From: Alphaproteobacteria bacterium
GTDB taxonomy: Bacteria > Pseudomonadota > Alphaproteobacteria > Micavibrionales > Micavibrionaceae
Direction of reading: 5' to 3'
Length of the DNA stretch: 64,000 nucleotides
NCBI GenBank assembly: GCA_024279035.1
Contig: JAJRSA010000013.1
Coordinates: forward strand, 1 to 64,000
Shown: positions 43,403-50,792 of the stretch, piece by piece
Numbering within the stretch: position 1 is the stretch's first letter
Layout of the letters: each line of letters begins with the position of its first letter
Notes under the pieces: model-generated
What the model saw: the letters and a program-made list of their open reading frames with translations, nothing else
Told to the model about the DNA's origin: nothing
Databases searched by the model: none
Position numbers and translations under genes: made by a program

Positions 43403-43897
43403 ATGATTAGTAAAAAATTTAAAACACTTGCAATGGGTACGGTTCTGGCTCTAAGCACAGCATTCGCAACTCCTGCTATGGCGGGTAAAGATTTCTATAA
43501 AAAAGATTTCAGTGATAAAGATACAAAAATTGTTCAGCTTGCTGGTCAACGCCTATCATATGATCATTTAACATTCGTTGTTCACGGTGGAAACCGCAAT
43601 CTTAAAATGGCGGCGTACCGCGTGGCTCAACGCCTTGATGATGAAGGTATTCCCATTGCATTCTTACTTGCGCCAGATAGAGACAATATCGACATTACAA
43701 TGTCTGTTGCCTTTTATACCAAAGGTGGCTACAAATACGCTTATATGGCTTATGATAACCATAAAAGCACAATCTCTGAAACAGAGTCAGGTTTATATAA
43801 CCAAGCCAAAAAAGCCTATGAAGAAGATTTTGGTAATCTTGCGGCTATTGATAACGTTGGAACGGAAAAATATGTTCCGTCTTTGGCATCAAATTAA
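43403..43897 (+). CDS. Secreted or periplasmic hypothetical protein, 164 aa
   Basis: A clear signal peptide (MGTVLALSTAFATPAMA) is followed by a soluble mature part of about 137 residues, rich in Lys, Asp and Tyr, with no Cys. GGGGGCTTTGG precedes the ATG. No family is recognised. It lies 43 bp downstream of one repeat of the putative invertible segment, so its expression could be phase-variable. Its 3' end overlaps the next, convergent gene by 4 bp. Confidence 0.6.
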   Translation: MISKKFKTLAMGTVLALSTAFATPAMAGKDFYKKDFSDKDTKIVQLAGQRLSYDHLTFVVHGGNRNLKMAAYRVAQRLDDEGIPIAFLLAPDRDNIDITMSVAFYTKGGYKYAYMAYDNHKSTISETESGLYNQAKKAYEEDFGNLAAIDNVGTEKYVPSLASN

Positions 43898-44757
43898 CTT
43901 AATGCATCCAGAGAAAATGTTGCAGGAGAGTTTTCTGTAACAGCGACTTGCGGGGCTTCATCAAGTGAGAAACTTTGTGCGTTTGCACCAACATTATTAA
44001 CTTCATCCGTGAATGTTGCTGTAATTTCAGATTCAGGTTTATCCAAGTCAAATGTACCTTTTCTTGAACTAGATGTGTTTGTAGCAGGTATCTCGCTGGG
44101 TGCATCTGAAAGCATTGTATCAAGCTCGTTTGACTGAGTCTTGTTTTCTATATCAGAAATCTTATTTTCATTATTAATGTCTTTTTCCTCAGCGTCTTGG
44201 GCAAGCTCATTCGCGAATTGAGAATCAATATGGTCGATATTGTTCATAGCTTGTTCTCTTTGCGCGTCACTTCTGTTTGGATCATGTAAAACAACCAAAG
44301 CTTCATGAATTGTTTCTGACTGTTCTGCACTCCAACCTTTTTCACGCATAAGGCGTTCAAAATCACTTAATGCTTCACCAGCAGTTTCTTGCATCGCTTC
44401 AACGGAGAATTCATAGCCATTAAATGACATCATTTCTTTGAATGCAGCAGTCGCAGATGTCGCACCATCTCTTAGCTGTGCTTGATTTTCTTTATTTTGT
44501 TTTTCTAATTCTGCCTGCTCATTTTTTGCAATTATTTTTGCTTGAATATTGGCAGAGTTAATGCCTGCGCCAAGCACAGAATAATCACGGCTCACATTAT
44601 AGTAATTGTCGCCGATATTGTTACCATCTTTATCAAGAGAAATGTCATCCAATCGCTGAGTAACAGACGAGAGCATTTCTGATGTGCTACTTTTCATGGC
44701 TAAACTCGCCTGAAATATTTGCTCGCCTGATAATGTTATGTGTTGAATCCCATCCAT
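43894..44757 (-). CDS. Hypothetical hydrophilic protein with repeated F-[SD]-L-D motifs, 287 aa
   Basis: No signal peptide or membrane helix is seen. The N-terminal 180 residues are helical and rich in Gln/Glu/Ala (possible coiled coil around EQAELEKQNKENQAQL); a low-complexity acidic linker follows. The tail repeats a short motif three times: TFDLDKPES, SFSLDEAPQ and TFSLDALS. Such spaced short motifs suggest a binding tail or export signal, but no family is recognised. It diverges from the Sel1 gene region and converges on the 43403 gene. Confidence 0.55.
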   Translation of the reverse strand: MDGIQHITLSGEQIFQASLAMKSSTSEMLSSVTQRLDDISLDKDGNNIGDNYYNVSRDYSVLGAGINSANIQAKIIAKNEQAELEKQNKENQAQLRDGATSATAAFKEMMSFNGYEFSVEAMQETAGEALSDFERLMREKGWSAEQSETIHEALVVLHDPNRSDAQREQAMNNIDHIDSQFANELAQDAEEKDINNENKISDIENKTQSNELDTMLSDAPSEIPATNTSSSRKGTFDLDKPESEITATFTDEVNNVGANAQSFSLDEAPQVAVTENSPATFSLDALS

Positions 44758-45038
44758 GGAATTTCCTTCATTTGTTGTTCGTCTTTATATTCTAAAAGAG
44801 TAGTCTTAACAAAGTACTAATTATGTAAATATAGGCTTAGTTTTTTGCGTTACTCAATTACCGTTATCTTACAAGAGAAGGGTAAATCGACGCTTAATTA
44901 TGGCAGGCATTTATCTTGAATTTTATCTATTTCAAACAGGAGCATAATCCCCTTGTGAGAGACTATGTTTTTTTATGTTTTAGATAGAAGCGGGAGCTAT
45001 AAAAGGCAGGTATTATGAATGAAAAAACTCATGAGTTT

Positions 45039-46280
45039 TCAGTTATTTTGTTCCATAACTGGTTGCTGAGATAACAGGTCATTTCGTTTTTCTGTTTTAA
45101 ATTGGTGTTGTAAAAAGTGAGCCTGCGTTAAACCTTGGTTGTTGGCTTGCTGATACCAGTATGCAGATTTTCCTTTATCTTTTTTAACGCCTTCACCCTC
45201 AGAGTAATAAACGCCCAAATTATATTGTGATATAGCAAAGCCATTCTCAGCGGATTTATGAATCCAGAGCATGGATTTTTTGTGATTTGCCTCTACAATT
45301 TGTCCATTTTTATAAAAACAGAACATGTTAAATTGGCATATAGCATCCCCTGCCATTGCCCCACGCGATGACCAGTAGTAAGCCTTTTGTAAGTCCTGAT
45401 ATTTTTTAGGACCTTTGATATAAATTGTGGCTAAGCATTGCATGGCAGTGCTGTAGCCATTTTCTGCACTTTTTTCATGCCAATATATTGCCGTGTCGTA
45501 ATTTTCCTCTACGGCTTCGCCAGCTTCATACAGAACGCCTAAAAGATGTTGTGCGCTCCCCACGTTTTGATCGGCTGCTTTTTGAAGCCAGTACTGTGCT
45601 TTCTCATAATTCTGAGTTGCACCATCCCCATAAAAATATTTTCTTCCAATTGAGCGTTGTGCCCATTTGTAATTTTGCTGAGCAGATTTTTTATACCAAT
45701 AAAAAGCTTTTCCGCTGTCTTGCTCCACGCCTGTTCCATACTCGTACATATCACCCATGCTATCTTGAGCATATCTACATCCTCGTTTTGCACCCTCGTA
45801 ATAGTAGCTCTTCGCTTTTTGAATATCATTATTGCAATAATCAGAATTAGAATAAATGTCACCAGTTTTAGAATAAGCGGCAACATATCCGTTGCGAATT
45901 GCTTTTTTATACCAGTAAATGGCTTTGCCAAAATCCTGTGTTGTGCCATGCCCAAATTCTCGACACCTACCTAAATAGTAAAGAGCTTGAGCATTATTTT
46001 TTCGTCCTGACTTTACAAGCCAATATAGCGCTTCTGAGTAGTTCTGTTTTGTTCCCCAGCCATTATAGTAAAAAGAACCTAAAAAGCCTTGAGCACTAAC
46101 ATGCTCGCCTTTACTGGCTCTTTTATACCAATAGAATGCTTTTGAACGATCACGGGTTATGCCATTCCCTGATAAATAGCCACAAGCAACATAATGTTGA
46201 GAATACACACTTCCATTTAAGGCATGTTTCATCATGGACTTAAATTTCTTTTTGTCTTTTTCAGTGTTAAATTCTGTCAT
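45039..46280 (-). CDS. Sel1-repeat protein, 413 aa
   Basis: It is composed almost entirely of about ten Sel1-like repeats of about 36 residues (pattern A..LG..Y..G.G...D..KA..W..KAA..G). Examples are AQGFLGSFYYNGWGTKQNYS and AQRSIGRKYFYGDGATQNYE. There is no signal peptide, so it is expected in the cytoplasm unless exported by another route. Sel1 proteins act as scaffolds in signalling, or as effectors against host proteins. A second Sel1 gene lies at 48472-49266 on the same strand. Confidence 0.9.
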   Translation of the reverse strand: MTEFNTEKDKKKFKSMMKHALNGSVYSQHYVACGYLSGNGITRDRSKAFYWYKRASKGEHVSAQGFLGSFYYNGWGTKQNYSEALYWLVKSGRKNNAQALYYLGRCREFGHGTTQDFGKAIYWYKKAIRNGYVAAYSKTGDIYSNSDYCNNDIQKAKSYYYEGAKRGCRYAQDSMGDMYEYGTGVEQDSGKAFYWYKKSAQQNYKWAQRSIGRKYFYGDGATQNYEKAQYWLQKAADQNVGSAQHLLGVLYEAGEAVEENYDTAIYWHEKSAENGYSTAMQCLATIYIKGPKKYQDLQKAYYWSSRGAMAGDAICQFNMFCFYKNGQIVEANHKKSMLWIHKSAENGFAISQYNLGVYYSEGEGVKKDKGKSAYWYQQANNQGLTQAHFLQHQFKTEKRNDLLSQQPVMEQNN

Positions 46281-46411
46281 CTAAACCCTTGTCCTATGGC
46301 TTTAAATATAAGGCTTTCGACTTAATAAAAAGTTAAGAGGAGTGGGGGTGATTGTGAAGAAGAATGAACAATGAAATTCAATGTGATGTTAATCGTTTAT
46401 TAAACGATAGT

Positions 46412-46969
46412 TTAAACTAAATCATTCTTCCTAATAACTTGTTTAATAACACTCATCCCTAGCTTTTCATAAAAAGGTAATACTTTTTCATGATTTGTAG
46501 ATCGAGTAGATAGAAAGATAGCGTCAAAACCTTGCTGAAACAACTCGTTGCAAACATGCTTAAAAAAAGGCGCTCCGTATCCATTTCCATTTTGCTTTAC
46601 AGCAATTCCAAAGTTTTCAATTTCTCCTACCTGCACTCTAAAAATTTTAGATAGATCATCTCTTGGTACAGTCAGGCTATAACCAATTTCCTTCTCATTA
46701 AGATGGAGGGTATATAAGCGACTTCGTGAATCGCTAATACGTTTAGTCGTTGAATATCTATCTTGGTACTTAGGGCGCTTATCCCATCCCCACGGCGACC
46801 CTATATTATTTAGTCGCTCCTTATAGCTGCCATAGTTCAGAACAACATTATGAACACTTAAGTTCTCCCCACATACGAACTCTTTATGCAAAGCATAAAA
46901 AGGCGTTTTTTCGATAAGAAGACTACTTTCAATAAATGTATTACATATATGGGGTTCTTTTTGAATCAA
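46412..46969 (-). CDS. GNAT-family acetyltransferase-like protein
   Basis: A 185-aa protein whose second half fits the GNAT fold: acetyl-CoA loop KQNGNGYGAPFFKHV, then FDAIFLSTRSTNHEKVLPFYEKLGM. The first half is unassigned. Its ATG overlaps the stop of the upstream XRE gene by 4 bp (ATGA), so the two form a translationally coupled pair. A regulator-enzyme pair, or a toxin-antitoxin-like module with an acetyltransferase toxin, are both possible; substrate unknown. Confidence 0.75.
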   Translation of the reverse strand: MIQKEPHICNTFIESSLLIEKTPFYALHKEFVCGENLSVHNVVLNYGSYKERLNNIGSPWGWDKRPKYQDRYSTTKRISDSRSRLYTLHLNEKEIGYSLTVPRDDLSKIFRVQVGEIENFGIAVKQNGNGYGAPFFKHVCNELFQQGFDAIFLSTRSTNHEKVLPFYEKLGMSVIKQVIRKNDLV

Positions 46970-47610
46970 TCAATATTCCCTGCATTAGACCAAGCAGTCT
47001 CAAATAAAGCTCGTTGACTATCTGCTATTTCTGTTTGATTGATTAAAATTATATTTATAGAGGGTTCGAACGAAACAAAGGCAACCTTTGAATCATAGAT
47101 ATAGATCATTCTTTCCTGAAATGATGAAGAATCCCACCACTTGTATGATGCAAATTCAGAGCCAATAAAGTTTTGATCTCCATCTTGCACAATTGCGCGT
47201 AAACAGTACCGATCCTTTATTTTTATCATGCGTTCTATATGGGATTTGTACCAGTCTTCACCTAAATTTGTAATAATCGCTTTGGGCAAACCATTAAAAA
47301 TATCTATTGCGCCCCCGACCGTTTCCGCGACCTTATAAATATCATCATACAATTCTCTTAAACCCTCTCTTCCAGAAAGGGATCTGATTGCTCCATTTGG
47401 AGCAAAGCGCACACCATCATATGGTAAAAACTCAATACCTGACGAAATGAAAAACTCAGTGAGCTTATTTATATTTTTAACAGACAATCCCGCCATACCA
47501 CGTTCGAAAGCAGATATTTGATTAACATTGATCCCTGTAGCATCAGTAATTTCTTTTTGATCGAAATTAAGCAAGGCTCTTCCTGCTCGTAGCTGTTTGT
47601 TACTTATCAT
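46966..47610 (-). CDS. XRE-family regulator with C-terminal effector-like domain
   Basis: A 214-aa protein with an N-terminal helix-turn-helix (QLRAGRALLNFDQKEITDAT, GINVNQISAFERG) and a roughly 130-residue C-terminal domain beginning REGLRELYDDIYKVAETVGG, of a type seen in some phage-like regulators. I chose ATG 47610; the open frame extends 37 codons upstream through the operator region, which cannot be coding. It is divergent from another XRE gene across palindromic TATGCA sites and coupled to the acetyltransferase downstream. Confidence 0.8.
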   Translation of the reverse strand: MISNKQLRAGRALLNFDQKEITDATGINVNQISAFERGMAGLSVKNINKLTEFFISSGIEFLPYDGVRFAPNGAIRSLSGREGLRELYDDIYKVAETVGGAIDIFNGLPKAIITNLGEDWYKSHIERMIKIKDRYCLRAIVQDGDQNFIGSEFASYKWWDSSSFQERMIYIYDSKVAFVSFEPSINIILINQTEIADSQRALFETAWSNAGNID

Positions 47611-47638
47611 TTTCCCAACCTTAACTTTTGATAATATA

Positions 47639-47734
47639 ATGCATATACATAAATGCATACTGAGTAAAGAAAAATATTGACAAATAAGCAACCCCATAGT
47701 TATTAATATGCAAAAGTGCATAACAAATATGCAT
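47639..47734. promoter_or_regulatory. Divergent promoter region with TATGCA operators
   Basis: TATGCA-aaag-TGCATA (47707-47722) is a perfect palindrome directly downstream of a good rightward promoter: -35 TTGACA at 47677, 17-bp spacer, -10 TTATTA/TATTAA at 47700. ATGCAT sites recur at 47639, 47653 and 47729. One or both XRE proteins probably bind here, giving a CI/Cro-like arrangement. Confidence 0.7.
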
Positions 47735-47765
47735 ATAAATTAAAACAAGATGTGGGATTAAAATT

Positions 47766-48131
47766 ATGCGTAAAAATACACGGCAAGACCGACTCATCGG
47801 TCTACGACTAAAAGCACTGCGAAATTGTACTGGTATCACTCGAAAAGACCTTGCCCAATTTCTGGAAATATCTACTCAACAAATCCAAAAATATGAAAGC
47901 GGTATTAACCGTCTTTCGGTTTCAACACTCCTTAGAATCGCTAACTTTATGAATGTCCCTATTTGGGATTTCATAGAAGACGAAAACGGTATGCTCATAG
48001 ATTCTCAAGAACAGCGCGCGCTATATTACTGGCGCTCCCTGAACCACCCAAAACTACAAAGCGGATTTATTGACCTTATGCAATGCGTAAGCAATGCACA
48101 GGAACCAATAAAGAAGGGTGGACAGGTATGA
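47766..48131 (+). CDS. XRE-family transcriptional regulator, 121 aa
   Basis: It has an N-terminal HTH (IGLRLKALRNCTGITRKDLA, FLEISTQQIQKYESGINRLS) and a short helical C-terminus, the general layout of alphaproteobacterial Cro/CI-type regulators. It diverges from the longer XRE gene, and its ATG follows the TATGCA operator and promoter. Its stop overlaps the next ORF's ATG by 4 bp. Confidence 0.88.
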   Translation: MRKNTRQDRLIGLRLKALRNCTGITRKDLAQFLEISTQQIQKYESGINRLSVSTLLRIANFMNVPIWDFIEDENGMLIDSQEQRALYYWRSLNHPKLQSGFIDLMQCVSNAQEPIKKGGQV

Positions 48132-48361
48132 GCATGAATAAAATACAGGGAGATCGAACGGTCGCCAATGATACAGAAAACCAAGAGTTTATATCATTGT
48201 TACGTACAACGATCACAGCAAATATAAACCTATTAAAATGGCTTAAAGCCAATAAAAAAGATATATTCTTATTTGAAGATTGCTTTCATGTCGTAAGAGA
48301 AAACTTAAAAGATTTACGCTCTATTTATAGAGACAATAAAGCACAGAAAAAAGAGGGATAA
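48128..48361 (+). CDS. Hypothetical protein coupled to the XRE gene, 77 aa
   Basis: It starts MSMNKIQGDRTVANDTENQE at the ATGA overlap with the regulator's stop. It is helical and charged; a central stretch LLRTTITANINLLKWLKANK is followed by a Lys-rich tail. No family is recognised. Translational coupling argues that it is real and works with the regulator. Confidence 0.6.
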   Translation: MSMNKIQGDRTVANDTENQEFISLLRTTITANINLLKWLKANKKDIFLFEDCFHVVRENLKDLRSIYRDNKAQKKEG

Positions 48362-48471
48362 TTTTCTATTTGAAAATTTATTCTTCACAGTGGATGCCAA
48401 TGTACGAGATTTGCACGTGACATATAAAGAGGCGAATGAACAGAACCTACACCAAGATAATAAACCGTGAC

Positions 48472-49266
48472 TTAATCGTGGTTGTCTTGCTCTGGCACAG
48501 TTTCTAAGATGTGGTCATCGGGTAACTCGCCAAGAATTATTTGCGCTTGTGTTACGCCCTGCTTTGCGGCTTTTTTATACCACTCATTTGCCCTTTTATG
48601 GTTTTTCTTAATGCCGTAGCCTTCTTGGTAAAAAACCGCCAAATTGTATTGCGCGTGGGCATGTCCTTGGTTCGCCGCATTTTCAAACCAGAAGGCGGCT
48701 TGTTTGTAATTTTTCCCTACACCAAAACCTTTCATGTACAGCAGACCAAGATTATATTGAATAATAGGATCGCCCTGCAAAGCGAGAGTGCTACACCAGT
48801 AAAAGGCACTTTTATAATCTCTCGTTTCATCATTGTCAGACAGGTAAAGATCAATCAGATTTCTTTGCGCATCAATATATCCTTGCTTTGCAGATTTTTC
48901 ATACCACTCGACAGCCAAAGCATAGTTATGATTTTCCCAGTCCTTGAACTGGTACAACAACCCAACTAAAAACTGTGCATACGCATAGTCCTGCTCTGCC
49001 GATTTTGTAAGCCACTCACATGCTTTCTGATAGTTTTGCGGTACATGTTCACCTTTTAAATACATCGTGCCAAGAAAGGATTGTGCAACCCTGTTTCCTT
49101 GGTGAGAAGATTCCTTAAACCAATGAACAGATTGTTCATGATTTGTATCAACATCCACACCATTAAGGTATGCAATTGCTAAATCACATTGGGCGCGATG
49201 CTGACCTTCTTCTGCAAGTTTTTTAACTTGCTCAAAGTTGCTATTTTGTGTTGGGTAATCTGGAAT
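48472..49266 (-). CDS. Sel1-repeat protein, 264 aa, probably initiated at an ATT codon
   Basis: About seven Sel1 repeats, for example AQFLVGLLYQFKDWENHNYA and AQYNLAVFYQEGYGIKKNHK. The first conventional start (GTG at 49158) falls inside a repeat: upstream codons read EQVKKLAEEGQHRAQCDLAI, a complete further repeat. The frame extends to ATT at 49264-49266, preceded five bases earlier by GGAGG, with a TATAAT box further upstream. I therefore propose ATT initiation; the start is the uncertain part. There is no signal peptide. Confidence 0.75.
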   Translation of the reverse strand: MPDYPTQNSNFEQVKKLAEEGQHRAQCDLAIAYLNGVDVDTNHEQSVHWFKESSHQGNRVAQSFLGTMYLKGEHVPQNYQKACEWLTKSAEQDYAYAQFLVGLLYQFKDWENHNYALAVEWYEKSAKQGYIDAQRNLIDLYLSDNDETRDYKSAFYWCSTLALQGDPIIQYNLGLLYMKGFGVGKNYKQAAFWFENAANQGHAHAQYNLAVFYQEGYGIKKNHKRANEWYKKAAKQGVTQAQIILGELPDDHILETVPEQDNHD

Positions 49267-49440
49267 TATAACCTCCGTAAGAACTACCCAAACATTATAT
49301 ACACAGCGGGTTTAACAGGAAGTTAATCAGATAATCATTCCTACTCGTAACTTAATTTTTTCCAAAGCTAATGTTTGACTCCTTGTTTATGACTCGTTAT
49401 GACTCAAAGACTAGAATTTTAAATGTGAAGGAATGCGCTG
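49267..49440. promoter_or_regulatory. Divergent gap between the Sel1 gene and the microprotein array
   Basis: The - strand carries GGAGG (49272-49276) and a TATAAT box (about 49294) for the Sel1 gene. On the + strand AAGGA precedes the first microprotein ATG. The rest is AT-rich, with no further gene seen. Confidence 0.4.
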
Positions 49441-49647
49441 ATGAGCAAACAGAAAAGGATACACAAACAGCCCATGAGCAAGAAAAAGAAAATAGTGATT
49501 CCAATCATTTCTGTAATTATGTTGATAACAGGCATAGTAGTTTGGAAGCATTCAAAAGAAAAAATTAATACGATTACTGAAATGACCAATCAGCAACGTG
49601 ACTGGATAAGAGAGGAAGGTAAACATGCAAAAGAAGCTGGATGGTAA
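49441..49647 (+). CDS. Microprotein 1, single membrane segment, 68 aa
   Basis: A Lys-rich N-terminus (MSKQKRIHKQPMSKKKK) is followed by one hydrophobic helix IVIPIISVIMLITGIVVW and a charged tail ending KEAGW. AAGGA lies about 10 bases upstream of the ATG; a second Met at 49474 is an alternative start. It is the first of six similar small genes in a row. No known family. Confidence 0.55.
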   Translation: MSKQKRIHKQPMSKKKKIVIPIISVIMLITGIVVWKHSKEKINTITEMTNQQRDWIREEGKHAKEAGW

Positions 49648-49765
49648 AAATAAATTAATTGTGCTTGTCGCTATTATAGCGATTGGCGCAATCAGTTGGA
49701 AGGTGGCGGATCAGAAAAAGCAATCAAGTGACCCAGAATCTACCTTAATAAAGGATAATTATTAA
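49625..49765 (+). CDS. Microprotein 2, single membrane segment, 46 aa
   Basis: It begins MQKKLDGKNK, then the hydrophobic LIVLVAIIAIGAISW, then a polar tail ending KDNY. GAGGAAGGT precedes the ATG. The start overlaps the end of microprotein 1 by 23 bp in another frame. It is the smallest of the array. Confidence 0.5.
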   Translation: MQKKLDGKNKLIVLVAIIAIGAISWKVADQKKQSSDPESTLIKDNY

Positions 49766-49785
49766 GAATCCTGATTTCTATGCCA

Positions 49786-49860
49786 TGCAAAAAATTTAAA
49801 GCCATAATTGTTCGTGAACGATTGTAGGGATATTAGAAAAGACAATTCAAATGAGTGAAA
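49786..49860 (+). repeat. Duplicated leader before microproteins 3 and 6
   Basis: The stretch ending in the ATGAGTGAA start of microprotein 3 recurs at 50472-50545 before microprotein 6. The shared text includes TAATTGTTCGT, GATTGTAGG, ATTAGAAAAG/AATAGAAAAG and AATTCAAATGAGTGAA. A shorter relic (AAGGAATTTCAAATGAGTG) precedes microprotein 4. This points to tandem duplication of gene plus leader. Confidence 0.75.
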
Positions 49861-50006
49861 AAATTAAAAAAATACTAACTAAGAAAATCATCATCTTATG
49901 TTTAGTGGTGATTGCATTTGTTATTGGCGCTTACAGTATTAAAAGACATGAAGAAAACAACAAGCCTCGTGAACAAGATGCAGATTACATTATCGACTAT
50001 TTTTAG
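49851..50006 (+). CDS. Microprotein 3, single membrane segment, 51 aa
   Basis: MSEKIKKILTKK is followed by a hydrophobic stretch IIILCLVVIAFVIGAYSI and a polar tail ending IIDYF. It is preceded by a leader of about 70 bp that is repeated almost intact before microprotein 6, including the ATGAGTGAA start. This supports descent of the array by duplication. Confidence 0.55.
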   Translation: MSEKIKKILTKKIIILCLVVIAFVIGAYSIKRHEENNKPREQDADYIIDYF

Positions 50007-50030
50007 GATTAAAGAGTAAAGGAATTTCAA

Positions 50031-50243
50031 ATGAGTGGAGAAATAGAATCAAAGAAAAAAGTAGTGGTGATTTTGGCTGTTGTCGTAGCTGTTCTAGCTG
50101 TTGGTGGGTATGTTATTTCTAATGATAGAAATAAAGCTGTAAAGCTAACAGATAAATATGGGGATGCCAGAGATTATATGACTCCTGAGGAAATAGAAAA
50201 CTTAAGAATGGAAGATCAATTATCAAAAGATGCTGGGTGGTAA
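50031..50243 (+). CDS. Microprotein 4, single membrane segment, 70 aa
   Basis: MSGEIESKKK leads into the hydrophobic VVVILAVVVAVLAVGGYVI and a tail of about 40 residues with YMTPEEIENLRMEDQL, ending KDAGW, the same AGW end as microprotein 1. AAAGGAATTTCAA precedes the ATG, as for other members. Confidence 0.65.
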   Translation: MSGEIESKKKVVVILAVVVAVLAVGGYVISNDRNKAVKLTDKYGDARDYMTPEEIENLRMEDQLSKDAGW

Positions 50244-50250
50244 TTGGAAT

Positions 50251-50448
50251 ATGATTAAAAAGTTTAGCAAGAAAAAGACAGCTTTAATTTCTATATTGGT
50301 TATGACTCTATTTGCTCTCGTGGTGTTTGGTTATAAATCAACAAAAGGCGTTGAAAAGAAAGATCATCCACAAGCGCAATTACAGGGTCATGACTATTAC
50401 GGCTGGTCACAAGAGGAAATTGATAAAGTTAAGCAAGAAAGATTTTGA
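50251..50448 (+). CDS. Microprotein 5, single membrane segment, 65 aa
   Basis: MIKKFSKKKT, then the hydrophobic ALISILVMTLFALVVFGY, then a polar tail with YYGWSQEEIDKVKQERF, comparable to the MTPEEIENLR tail of microprotein 4. I chose ATG 50251, 7 bases after the previous stop; an in-frame ATG at 50230 overlaps microprotein 4. Confidence 0.6.
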   Translation: MIKKFSKKKTALISILVMTLFALVVFGYKSTKGVEKKDHPQAQLQGHDYYGWSQEEIDKVKQERF

Positions 50449-50536
50449 TAACTGATTACCATGGTATGACCTGCAAAAGATTAAAAGTCGTAATTGTTCG
50501 TTAAGGATTGTAGGAATAATAGAAAAGGAAATTCAA

Positions 50537-50737
50537 ATGAGTGAAGAAAAAAAGAAACAAACAATTAGTAAGAAAAGTGCAATGATAATTTCTATTATTG
50601 CTATAGCAGTTCTATTTGGAACGGCATATGTAACAATCGAGTTAATTAAAAAAAACAATCTAAGCAATGAAAATCACATGACAAAAGAGGAGCAGCTTAA
50701 ATTCTATTCAAGAATTAATGAGCAGGAAAGTTACTAA
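50537..50737 (+). CDS. Microprotein 6, single membrane segment, 66 aa
   Basis: MSEEKKKQTISKKSA, then hydrophobic MIISIIAIAVLFGTAYVTI, then a tail with MTKEEQLKFYSRINEQ. It shares its upstream leader with microprotein 3 and its MTxEE tail pattern with microprotein 4. It lies 55 bp upstream of the RTX metalloprotease. Confidence 0.65.
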   Translation: MSEEKKKQTISKKSAMIISIIAIAVLFGTAYVTIELIKKNNLSNENHMTKEEQLKFYSRINEQESY

Positions 50738-50792
50738 CTAAATAATCTAGGGAACTACTAGAAATAATATTTAAAGAGAAAAGGAATCTTCG

